Positions 26,147 to 33,352 of a stretch of DNA of 64,000 nucleotides are shown piece by piece. The stretch is from Flavobacterium sp. UBA2787 (GTDB taxonomy: Bacteria > Bacteroidota > Bacteroidia > Flavobacteriales > Flavobacteriaceae): assembly GCA_002352205.1 (NCBI GenBank), contig DEHZ01000001.1, forward strand, positions 40,894 through 104,893, given 5' to 3'. Each line of letters starts with the position of its first letter. The first letter of the stretch is position 1. The position numbers and the translations under genes are program-made. The notes beneath the pieces are model-generated. The model was not told the DNA's origin. It did no database searches and saw nothing but the letters and a program-made list of their open reading frames with translations.

Positions 26147-26575
26147 ATGCTAGTAAATACCTCCTACAACGAAAAAAAGATAAATCAAGCAATTAATGAT
26201 TTGGTTGGAAATCCATTTGGTTTAATCGATAATATCAAATTAAACGGAATTGGTTCGCCACGATTAGACATAATCAAAACCAGCGAAGAAATTGCCACAC
26301 TTCTTTCGTATGATAACAATCGTAATTTCTGTAATATAGAATTACGTCCGAAAGGAATAATTATTCGTTTTCGATCGTTGTTAGAAACTTTTTCTTTGGT
26401 GATTCCTTTCTATAAACTAGTGATTTTTAAACCCGCGAATTCATTCACTTTTCATATGGATCATCACTTTATTTCGATTGATGCACCTCCAAAAAACAAA
26501 AGTGTGAATAGTTTCATCGAAAAATTAAATCAATATAAAACCGATAATTCTCCTACTTATATTGACGATTTATAG
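26147..26575 (+). CDS. hypothetical protein, conserved in character, function unknown
   Basis: A 142-residue soluble protein without signal peptide or transmembrane segment. Visible blocks are KINQAINDLVGNPFGLIDNI, FCNIELRPKGIIIRFRSLLE and LVIPFYKLVIFKPANSFTFH. The regular alternation of hydrophobic residues in these blocks suggests an alpha/beta or PH-like fold, but I do not recognise the family. The start at 26147 follows a leader with no SD. It lies 65 bp upstream of marC and may be co-transcribed with it. Confidence 0.6.
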   Translation: MLVNTSYNEKKINQAINDLVGNPFGLIDNIKLNGIGSPRLDIIKTSEEIATLLSYDNNRNFCNIELRPKGIIIRFRSLLETFSLVIPFYKLVIFKPANSFTFHMDHHFISIDAPPKNKSVNSFIEKLNQYKTDNSPTYIDDL

Positions 26576-26640
26576 TAACTTTGTTTTATTGATTTAATAA
26601 CCTTTCAAAAATAAGGTTGTTGTTATTTTGCAAAAAAACA

Positions 26641-27264
26641 ATGGAACTATTTATCTACATTTTCGCTGCTTTGTTTTCTGTCTTAAATCCGTTAGGAGCC
26701 GTACCAATTTTTGTGGGATTAACTCAAGATTACACTAAAGTAGAACGTTCTCGGGTTTCACTATTAACCGCATTGAACGTTTTCATCATCTTGATTATTT
26801 CCTTTTTTATAGGTGAATATGTGTTGAAGTTTTTTGGAATAAGTATTGACGCACTTCGAATTGCCGGTGGTTTAATCATTGTTAGTTCCGGATTTTCTTT
26901 GCTTACCGGAAAGTTCAATAAAACACGCGGTGTAAACAAGAAAGTAGAAAATGATGCTCAAACCAGAAACCAAATTGCGTTAACTCCGTTGGCAATTCCA
27001 ATGTTAGCTGGTCCCGGTTCTATTTCTTTATTGATTGCTTTCTACCAAGATTATACTAAAATCAGTGAAAAAATAATTGCTTGCTTAGCCATTTTAGGTG
27101 TTGCTTTAGTGATTTATTTTGTGTTAAAAAGTGCTCATTATCTTTCCAGAATATTAGGAGCATCCGGAATTGTGGCAATTTCCAGAATTATCGGATTTAT
27201 TGTTATCGCGATTGGTGTGCAATATATTAGTAGTTCTGTTGTAAATATCTTCAAAACAATTTAA
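26641..27264 (+). CDS. MarC family integral membrane protein
   Basis: A six-helix membrane protein of 207 residues. It begins MELFIYIFAALFSVLNPLGA, containing the NPLG motif, and has DALRIAGGLIIVSSGFSLL and the LTPLAIPMLAGPGSISLLI motif. The family is uncharacterised; the name refers to the mar locus but involvement in antibiotic resistance has not been supported. I choose the ATG at 26641; an in-frame start at 26617 would add only nine residues with no family match. Confidence 0.87.
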   Translation: MELFIYIFAALFSVLNPLGAVPIFVGLTQDYTKVERSRVSLLTALNVFIILIISFFIGEYVLKFFGISIDALRIAGGLIIVSSGFSLLTGKFNKTRGVNKKVENDAQTRNQIALTPLAIPMLAGPGSISLLIAFYQDYTKISEKIIACLAILGVALVIYFVLKSAHYLSRILGASGIVAISRIIGFIVIAIGVQYISSSVVNIFKTI

Positions 27265-27267
27265 CGA

Positions 27268-27296
27268 TTGTTCAACTATTTTTCTTAGTATCTTTA
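27268..27296 (+). promoter_or_regulatory. promoter with perfect 12-bp inverted repeat over the -7 box
   Basis: TTG at 27268-27270 is followed by 18 bp and then TATCTTTA at 27289-27296, one mismatch from the TTG-N18-TAnnTTTG pattern. CTATTTTTCTTA at 27276-27287 and TAAGAAAAATAG at 27295-27306 are a perfect 12-bp inverted repeat that includes the end of the -7 box. The ATG is at 27313. It could be an operator, or a terminator for marC. Confidence 0.5.
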
Positions 27297-27312
27297 AGAA
27301 AAATAGCAGAAA

Positions 27313-28734
27313 ATGAAAATCCTCTTAACAGGTGCAAATGGGTATGTAGGCCGTCGTTTATTACCCGAACTTTTATCGCAAAATCACGAAATAATTTGTT
27401 GCGTTCGCGATAAAAATCGATTAGGTTTAGATAAGACGACGCTTGACGCCATAACAATTTGGGAAGTAGATTTTTTGGAAGAAGTATCATTCGAAAACAC
27501 ACCAAAAGACATTGATGTGGCTTATTATTTGATTCATTCTATGTCGTCTTCTACCCAAGTTTTTGATACAATGGAATCAAAAGCGGCCGAGAATTTCAAT
27601 CGCTATATGAATCACATTGGCGTGAAACAAGTGATTTATCTAAGTGGAATTGTGAACAACAATACGCTTTCAAAACACTTGCAATCGCGTAAAAATGTGG
27701 AAGAAATTTTATATAAAGGAAATTACAATGTAACCGTACTTCGTGCAGGAATTATTGTAGGTTCCGGAAGTTCTTCTTTTGAAATTATTCGCGATTTATG
27801 TGAAAAATTACCGGTGATGATTACGCCAAAATGGGTGTTAACCAAAACACAACCCATTGCCATTCGCGATATAATTAAATTTTTGATGGGTGTTTTATTG
27901 AAAGAAGAATGTTATAACGATTCCTACGACATTGGTGGACCCAATGTGCTGACGTATAAACAAATGATGCAACTTTATGCCAAGACGAGAGGCTTTCGCA
28001 ATTGGATTTTTACAGTTCCGATAATGACTCCTAAACTATCTTCCTATTGGTTGTATTTTGTGACCTCAACTTCGTATAAATTGGCTATGAATTTAGTAGA
28101 TAGTATGAAAATGGAAGTGGTTTGCAACGACAATCGCTTACAAAAAATGTTAGGAATCAGACCTATTTCCTATACCGAAGCTATCAAATTGGCATTCATA
28201 AAAATAGAACAAAACTTAGTTATTTCAAGTTGGAAAGACAGTTTAGTGAGTGGTCGTTTTCAGCACAATTTATCCGAATTTATTCAGGTTCCAACTTTTG
28301 GTTGTTTGAAAGATGAGAAGAAAATGAAGATTGAAAACCCAGAGAAAGTATTAGACAACATCTGGACAATTGGTGGATTAAAAGGATGGTATTACGGCAA
28401 TTGGATGTGGCAAGCTCGTGGCTTCATGGACAAACTATTTGGAGGCGTTGGTTTACGAAGAGGAAGAACACACCCTTTCAATTTAGACAGTGGTGATTCA
28501 TTAGATTTTTGGCGGGTTTTGTTAGCTAATAAAGAGGAAAAAAGATTGCTTTTGTTTGCCGAAATGCGTTTGCCCGGTGAAGCGTGGCTGGAATTTAGAA
28601 TTGATGAAGAAAATGTTTTACACCAAATTGCCACTTTTAGACCAAGAGGACTTTTTGGAAGATTGTATTGGTACAGCTTGGTTCCGTTTCATTATTTTAT
28701 TTTTGGTGGAATGATAAGGAATATTGGGAAATAA
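27313..28734 (+). CDS. SDR-family NAD(P)-binding protein with C-terminal DUF2867
   Basis: A 473-residue protein. The N-terminal half is an atypical short-chain dehydrogenase/NmrA-like Rossmann domain that opens with KILLTGANGYVGRRLLPELL. The C-terminal part (from about residue 330, KGWYYGNWMWQARGFMDKLF, then LDSGDSLDFWRVL, EMRLPGEAWLEFRIDEEN) matches DUF2867, which may bind lipids. The protein is probably cytosolic; a final hydrophobic stretch (YWYSLVPFHYFIFGGMI) may associate with the membrane. Function unknown. The start is only 16 bp after the -7 box, so the leader is very short. Confidence 0.8.
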   Translation: MKILLTGANGYVGRRLLPELLSQNHEIICCVRDKNRLGLDKTTLDAITIWEVDFLEEVSFENTPKDIDVAYYLIHSMSSSTQVFDTMESKAAENFNRYMNHIGVKQVIYLSGIVNNNTLSKHLQSRKNVEEILYKGNYNVTVLRAGIIVGSGSSSFEIIRDLCEKLPVMITPKWVLTKTQPIAIRDIIKFLMGVLLKEECYNDSYDIGGPNVLTYKQMMQLYAKTRGFRNWIFTVPIMTPKLSSYWLYFVTSTSYKLAMNLVDSMKMEVVCNDNRLQKMLGIRPISYTEAIKLAFIKIEQNLVISSWKDSLVSGRFQHNLSEFIQVPTFGCLKDEKKMKIENPEKVLDNIWTIGGLKGWYYGNWMWQARGFMDKLFGGVGLRRGRTHPFNLDSGDSLDFWRVLLANKEEKRLLLFAEMRLPGEAWLEFRIDEENVLHQIATFRPRGLFGRLYWYSLVPFHYFIFGGMIRNIGK

Positions 28735-28836
28735 TTTAAAAAAAATAAGTTTTTTGAACAGTGGTTTAAAAAATTTTAGAAATTTGAAAAGTAATAAAAC
28801 GAACTATCAACATGAAATCTAAAACTTTAAATGGAA

Positions 28837-28925
28837 CACGGATTGAACAGATTAGTCAGATTTTCACCGATTTGATAGCTTTGCTATAATGGATTGAAAC
28901 GGATTTATTGGAGAACATTTTCTTC
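28837..28925 (+). repeat. 89-bp dispersed repeat, copy R2
   Basis: Shares the block order described for R1 (25460-25548), in the opposite orientation, in the spacer before the CpcT/CpeT-like gene. The core ATAGCTTTGCTATAATGG is identical in the two copies. Confidence 0.65.
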
Positions 28926-28969
28926 TAAACAAGACCCAACCTGAAACTTGAAACTTGAAACAAAAAAAT

Positions 28970-29584
28970 ATGAACTATAAAATTTTCACCGTATTTTCTC
29001 TATTTCTTATTATCGGATGTAAATCAGCACAAGAAAATAAAGCTAGCGATTTAGAATATCTTGTTAAAATTATGCAAGGCACTTATTCTTCTGAAAAACA
29101 ATCTATAACAGATGAAGAATACTTCAATATTTCTTTACGGATGATTCCTATTTGGAAAGAAAAAGGAAATTATCTGTATGTAGAGCAAGCCATGTTTGAG
29201 AAACAGGAAAGTCCATATCGTGTTCGTATTTACAAAGTTTCTCAACGAAATAATGAATTCGTGAGTGAAATTTACACGTTAAAAAACGAAAAAGAATGGA
29301 TTGGAAAGTGGAAAACTCCCGAAGCTTTTGATACTTTATCCGAATCGGACATTGAACTAAAACCGGGCTGTGAAGTCATTTTAAAAAAACAAACTGACGG
29401 AACTTTCATTGGTCAAACCGGTGAAAAAACCTGTCTGAGTGAATTGAGAGGAGCTTCTTATGCTTCTTCAAAAGTAACCGTTACTCCTACCCAAATACTT
29501 TCTTGGGATCAAGGTTTTGACAAGGATGGTAAGCAAGTTTGGGGAGCCATAAAAGGTGGTTATGTGTTTGATAAAATCAATTAA
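28970..29584 (+). CDS. CpcT/CpeT-like chromophore lyase family lipoprotein
   Basis: A 204-residue lipoprotein with lipobox LIIGCKS (Cys17). The domain matches CpcT/CpeT (VKIMQGTYSSEKQSITDEEY, YLYVEQAMFEKQESPYRVRI, VYKVSQRN-like turns, SELRGASYASSKVTVTPTQI). The family attaches bilins to phycobiliproteins in cyanobacteria; no bilin pathway is expected here and the Bacteroidota members are exported lipoproteins, so the ligand is unknown. I start at 28970, the ATG preceding the signal peptide; a microrepeat (AACTTGAAACTTGAAAC) lies just upstream. Confidence 0.8.
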   Translation: MNYKIFTVFSLFLIIGCKSAQENKASDLEYLVKIMQGTYSSEKQSITDEEYFNISLRMIPIWKEKGNYLYVEQAMFEKQESPYRVRIYKVSQRNNEFVSEIYTLKNEKEWIGKWKTPEAFDTLSESDIELKPGCEVILKKQTDGTFIGQTGEKTCLSELRGASYASSKVTVTPTQILSWDQGFDKDGKQVWGAIKGGYVFDKIN

Positions 29585-29709
29585 TTAAAATTTAAAAAAA
29601 GGTATATTATAAAAAAACCGTATTTTTACTTTGTATTTCAAAGTTCTTTTAATACTTTTGCTCTCATAATCATCACGCTGCTTTGGCAGATATTCAAAAA
29701 ACAAAAAGT

Positions 29710-30018
29710 ATGGAAAACAAATCATTTAAAATCACACCCAATCAAAGATTGATGGGCATTGTAGTTATAGTAGTATCGTTGCTTCTCATTCCGTTAATCG
29801 CAATGGAATTTACAGAAGAAGTTAACTGGGATTCCTTTGATTTTATTGTGGCCGCTGTGCTATTACTTGGCACCGGATTAGTATGTGAACTGGTATTACG
29901 AACAGTTCGTTCAACTCAAAACAGAATTCTTCTTTGCGGAATAGTGTTAGTAATTTTATTTTTAGTATGGGCTGAATTGGCTGTTGGCATCTTTGGAACT
30001 CCATTTGCCGGAAGTTAG
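29710..30018 (+). CDS. small three-helix membrane protein, function unknown
   Basis: A 102-residue protein with three hydrophobic helices (LMGIVVIVVSLLLIPLIAM, FIVAAVLLLGTGLVCELVL, ILLCGIVLVILFLVWAELAV) and an EEVNW loop. I do not recognise a function. The ATG at 29710 is preferred over an in-frame TTG at 29683, because the preceding nine residues are hydrophilic and have no promoter support. It lies in a run of small genes, and the next gene is on the opposite strand. Confidence 0.68.
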   Translation: MENKSFKITPNQRLMGIVVIVVSLLLIPLIAMEFTEEVNWDSFDFIVAAVLLLGTGLVCELVLRTVRSTQNRILLCGIVLVILFLVWAELAVGIFGTPFAGS

Positions 30019-30030
30019 ATTCAGCACGAA

Positions 30031-30417
30031 TTACATTACCGAATATAGTATAAATAAACCTATCAAAAAAGCCAATGGAGAAATTAATTGGAAATATAAT
30101 GGTTTCAAAAAATTAGCAAACTTAACAGACAATTGATGGTGGTAACGTCTCGGAACGAAGTATAAAACAAGCGAAGTAATCATCATAAATCCTCCAAATA
30201 TTTTAAAAACTAATGTAAACTTCGATTCTTCTGCATAATAAAACATGGCTGCGGCAGGAATTAATCGAAGCGTGATTTCTGTATAATTGATGAAGTTTGT
30301 ACTACCGGCCATACTCACCCAGTTCCTGAATTTTGTGGGATTAAAAAGCATCACGCCTCCCGCAAAGAAAAAGAAAAGTCCGAAAAAGATAATGGTATAC
30401 TTTGAAACTAAAAGCAT
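30031..30417 (-). CDS. hypothetical membrane protein
   Basis: A 128-residue protein with four probable helices (YTIIFFGLFFFFAGGVMLFN, LIPAAAMFYYAEESKF, ILVFKIFGGFMMI-like, ISPLAFLIGLFILYSVM). Function unknown. It overlaps nothing but lies 12 bp after the 30430 gene, so the two are probably in one transcript. The order upstream is the DUF1801 gene, then the SnoaL-like gene, then this one. Confidence 0.66.
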   Translation of the reverse strand: MLLVSKYTIIFFGLFFFFAGGVMLFNPTKFRNWVSMAGSTNFINYTEITLRLIPAAAMFYYAEESKFTLVFKIFGGFMMITSLVLYFVPRRYHHQLSVKFANFLKPLYFQLISPLAFLIGLFILYSVM

Positions 30418-30429
30418 ATTGGAATTGAA

Positions 30430-30912
30430 TTAATTTTTATGATCAAAACTCAATACTTCCTTCAAAATCCAATGATTATTTTCTAAAAGATAAACGTGTG
30501 TAAATCTTGCAGTACTTGTCAATATATCTTTTTTATGAGGCTCTCGAATATAAAATTCATGGATTCCATTTTGTATAACACCATATAATTGGCCATTTTG
30601 ATATAACGGAAAAACTTCCAAACTTTCTGCTTTAACTTTTCTGATTGGCTTTTGGATTGGGTTGGAGCAAATGTTATTTTTTACACTTTCCAAAAAACTT
30701 GTCTTATTTTGAACACCACCTTGATCGTGATAAAAAACTAATTCGGAATGAATTGCTTTTTCCAAAAAAACCAAATCGCATTCGTTAAAACTCTTTTCAA
30801 AAAAAAGACTGTCCTGCTTTTTTAAGGCTAGAAACAATTCGGAATCCTTAGCCACTTGAGCGGAGAGCAATGATGTTATTGATAGAAAAATCGGCAAAAT
30901 ACTTTTTTTCAT
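30430..30912 (-). CDS. exported DUF4440/SnoaL-like (NTF2 fold) protein
   Basis: A 160-residue protein with a signal peptide ending TSLLSAQ. The mature part looks like a nuclear-transport-factor-2-like cone: LFLALKKQDSLFFEKSFNEC, then LVFYHDQGGVQNKTSFLESV, then HVYLLENNHWILKEVLSFDH. DUF4440 members are small ligand-binding or enzymatic proteins of diverse roles. Its 12-bp spacing to the membrane protein at 30031 suggests co-transcription. Confidence 0.72.
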   Translation of the reverse strand: MKKSILPIFLSITSLLSAQVAKDSELFLALKKQDSLFFEKSFNECDLVFLEKAIHSELVFYHDQGGVQNKTSFLESVKNNICSNPIQKPIRKVKAESLEVFPLYQNGQLYGVIQNGIHEFYIREPHKKDILTSTARFTHVYLLENNHWILKEVLSFDHKN

Positions 30913-30940
30913 ACTATTTAGTATATAATTTTAAACTACT

Positions 30941-31375
30941 TTACTTCCTACACGCACACTCATGATGTTCTTCTAAATATGCAATAGAATCACGACACAT
31001 TTTTTCTAACACAGCTAAATCAATATCAGCTAGTTTTTTGATATAAATACAAGCTTTTCCCATTTTAAATTTTCCGAAATTATCCAATAAATGTTTGTTG
31101 TCTTCTCTAGGCGAGTAAACATACAACGAAAATTCCGCTTTGCGGGGTGAAAAACCAAGCATGGGAGCATCGCCTTCGTGACCGCTCGCGTATTTATAGT
31201 GATACCTCCCAAAACCAATAATAGTAGGTCCCCACATTTTGGCTTCAAAACCGGACCATTCCTGCATTAATTTAATTAGTTCAAAACTATCGGATTTCTT
31301 TTGATCATTATCTACAAAAGAATGAATAAACTCGGTTACACTAACTTGGGTTTCGTTTGTTTTGTTTGTCGCCAT
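30941..31375 (-). CDS. DUF1801 domain-containing protein
   Basis: A 144-residue cytosolic protein. The DUF1801 (YdhG-like) features are LIKLMQEWSGFEAKMWGPTI, GFGRYHYKYASGHEGDAPML and FSPRKAEFSLYVY. The final residues CACRK include two cysteines. Function unknown. It starts a run of three minus-strand genes with short gaps. ATG at 31375. Confidence 0.85.
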   Translation of the reverse strand: MATNKTNETQVSVTEFIHSFVDNDQKKSDSFELIKLMQEWSGFEAKMWGPTIIGFGRYHYKYASGHEGDAPMLGFSPRKAEFSLYVYSPREDNKHLLDNFGKFKMGKACIYIKKLADIDLAVLEKMCRDSIAYLEEHHECACRK

Positions 31376-31635
31376 AAGAAAAAAATTAGTAATTACTTTT
31401 AATTCAGGATGAATTTTAATGCCTAAATTATAAAAAAAATGGATAGGTTCTAAAATAAATAGAACTTGATATTAATTTAAATAAATAGAAGATGTAAATC
31501 TTTAGGATGAGCCACACGTTTAGGCTTGCTAGTTTTTGATAACATGAAAATCTTGTAACAAAATGAAAAATTGTTGTAAAACGAAATTATTGCTTTTTAA
31601 ACAACTTTGTAATGTACAAATTAAATCAAATAACT

Positions 31636-32082
31636 ATGAAAAATTTACTACTCTTCATCGCTATTGTTTGCACATGTACTTCCAATTCATGGGCAACACA
31701 CACAGACCCAACTGATCCAAAAAAGGATTCTAAAAAAGAAGACAAAAAAGAAGTTATTCTTGAAACAAGTAAAACAACAGGACTAACTATTCGCTATCAT
31801 TATTATCCTAACATGAGGGTTTATTATGATTTAAGCGAAAATATTTATCATTTCTGGCAAAATGGCCAATGGACTATTGAAGAAGAATTACCGTTAGAAT
31901 ATGGCGGTTATTCATTATTTAAGAATGAAAAAATTCAAATTATTGATTATGATGGGGATAGTCCGGAGACAATGATTAAAATTCACACTAAAAATTTTCC
32001 ATATAATTCTCGAGGTAGAATTCAGCGACCGAAAGAAAACATGTTGGGGAATGATACCGTTAGGTTGAAAACTGAATTTTAA
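31636..32082 (+). CDS. small exported protein, function unknown
   Basis: A 148-residue protein. The ATG at 31636 starts a signal peptide (MKNLLLFIAIVCTCTSNSWA); the alternative start at 31612 would add eight residues with no support. The mature part begins with a charged Pro/Lys/Asp-rich segment (DPKKDSKKEDKKEV), then YHYYPNMRVYYDLSENIYHF and QNGQWTIEEELPLEYGGYS, a pattern I do not associate with a named family. A diverged copy of its C-terminal part lies 1.1 kb downstream as a fragment. Confidence 0.62.
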   Translation: MKNLLLFIAIVCTCTSNSWATHTDPTDPKKDSKKEDKKEVILETSKTTGLTIRYHYYPNMRVYYDLSENIYHFWQNGQWTIEEELPLEYGGYSLFKNEKIQIIDYDGDSPETMIKIHTKNFPYNSRGRIQRPKENMLGNDTVRLKTEF

Positions 32083-32090
32083 TTAATAGA

Positions 32091-32165
32091 ACGCAGATTT
32101 GATAGGATTAAATTGATTTCCGCTGATTTTTATTCGCTTAGCGAAAGTGGATTGAAGCGGATTAC
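32091..32165 (+). repeat. dispersed repeat, copy R3
   Basis: ACGCAGATTTGATAGGATTA, then TTTCCGCTGATTTT, then TTCGCTTAGCGAAAGTGG and ATTGAAGCGGATT. The layout matches R1, R2 and R4 (start ACGGATT, a CTGATT or CCGATT middle, a GCT..AGC hairpin, then GGATTGAA..GGATT), but the sequence is more diverged. Confidence 0.45.
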
Positions 32166-32246
32166 TCACAACTAAATTAGCAGTTATTTCAACAGCTCGG
32201 CTCCCCTCTCCTTTGGAAGTTTCACTTTACAAATACTAAGAAAAAC

Positions 32247-32278
32247 AAAAACAGTCAGAAAATTATCTGACTGTTTTT
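32247..32278. terminator. bidirectional terminator hairpin
   Basis: AAAAACAGTCAGA and TCTGACTGTTTTT form a 13-bp perfect stem with an AAATTA-type loop. A shorter, diverged version lies after the fragment at 33110. The pair of genes and terminators suggests that a segment was duplicated. Confidence 0.8.
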
Positions 32279-32336
32279 GTTTATATGTTAAGCTTGCCAT
32301 AAAATTGACACATCGTCTCATTGTCTAATCGCCACA

Positions 32337-32703
32337 TTACAACCCAGCCACAATTTCTCTCCAACCTTCCAATTCAGGAATGCCCGGTTTGCGTTTTCCA
32401 AAAAACTGAACGATGATTTCTTCTTGCTCATTAAACACCTCAACTGCAGTAACAACGCCATCTTCGGTTGGTTTTCTAACGATGTACGTTTGTGCAATTT
32501 TTGACATATCTAAATGCAAATTGAAATCAGGATCCATCACATTATATCACGTTCCGTGCCACATTGTTTTACGAACGGTTCCTGTGTGAATTTGAATATT
32601 TCCACGATTTCCAACAAAAACCATAATCGGTAATTTTTGCTTTGCGGCTTCTTCCAATAAAATAACAATGATTTCTTTTTCTACTTTTTTGGCAAAATAA
32701 TCA
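32337..32703 (-). pseudogene. truncated hmuS-like pseudogene
   Basis: The minus strand encodes a product nearly identical to the last ~119 residues of the intact HmuS gene at 40885-41922, but the open part is only 67 residues (MDPDFNLHLDMSKIAQTYI onward). The parent GTWYNV codon run is disrupted by TGG to TGA, giving an in-frame stop. Homology ends at the codon for N of the parent NDYFAKK, after which the sequence is unrelated. Alignment by eye shows roughly nine of ten bases identical. It has neither the N-terminal half nor the hmu operon context. Confidence 0.9.
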
Positions 32704-33109
32704 TTTTATTTGAAGCAATTCAACGGATTCAAGAAGAAGGCAGAGGAACTAATGCAGAGCATAGTTTTTAACTACAAATGCTTAAGTTCACCTCTGCTTT
32801 CCTTTGAATAAATTTAAACTTTTTTTATCAAATCCAAAGTAAAGGCAAATGTCTCATATCTTTACAAAGTAAACAAATAAGTTGTAATAACTACCAAGGT
32901 CTAGATACATTTTACGATATTGTTCGGGAGGAATATCAACCTTATTTTAATCATATATTGAATTTAAATTAGTACTTAAACACTTTATTTATATAGAGAT
33001 GTTGCATAATGTTTATGATTCCATCAAATAATGCCGGCAAATAGAATAAAATTTTTCAAAATCACCTTTTAAAAATTTATTGGAGACTTTGATTGGTTGA
33101 CCGTCTTTT
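32704..33109. other. degenerate region between pseudogene fragments
   Basis: No intact gene. On the plus strand, a frame without start codon runs from 32808 to the TAG at 32970-32972; its last part reads YQGLDTFYDIVREEYQPYFN. On the minus strand, a frame from 33135 down to a stop at 33013-33015 reads ENLKDGQPIKVSNKF and continues GDFEKFYSICRHYL. Both read as protein rather than random codons, so they may be remnants of genes. Confidence 0.35.
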
Positions 33110-33268
33110 AGGTTTTCCTTTAAAAATGAAAAAATTCAAATTATCGATTATGATGGGGATAATCTGGAGACAATGATTAAAATTCACACTAAAAGTTTTC
33201 CATATAATTCCAGAGGTAGAATTCAGCGTCCGGAAGAAAATATGTTAGGGAATAACACCATTCAATAA
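33110..33268 (+). pseudogene. fragment of a paralogue of the 31636 exported protein
   Basis: An open frame without its own start: KNEKIQIIDYDGD, then ETMIKIHTK, PYNSRGRIQRP and ENMLGN, ending NNTIQ. The matching segment in the 31636 protein is nearly identical at DNA level (AAAAATTCAAATTAT and AGAGGTAGAATTCAGCG shared). The upstream half of the gene is missing. A shorter terminator-like hairpin follows, as after the parent. Confidence 0.85.
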
Positions 33269-33289
33269 GAAGAAGACTATAAACAGAAA

Positions 33290-33324
33290 ACAGTCAGATA
33301 AGATAATTACCTGACTATTTTTTT
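33290..33324 (+). terminator. degenerate terminator hairpin after the fragment
   Basis: AGTCAG at 33292 pairs with CTGACT at 33311, followed by a T tract. It resembles the stronger hairpin at 32247 and probably came with the fragment. It could also act on transcripts from the minus-strand gene ending at 33353. Confidence 0.55.
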
Positions 33325-33352
33325 GTTAATTTAGTTTCAGTTAATAAAAACC

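Noticed and set aside
25460-28925. R1-R4 repeats as insertion sequences
   Set aside because: No transposase frame, no target duplications and no long terminal inverted repeats were seen; they are too short for an IS.
32337-32540. 67-residue HmuS-like gene
   Set aside because: The nonsense codon and the missing N-terminal part, together with the near-identical intact gene at 40885-41922, show it is the remaining open part of a pseudogene.
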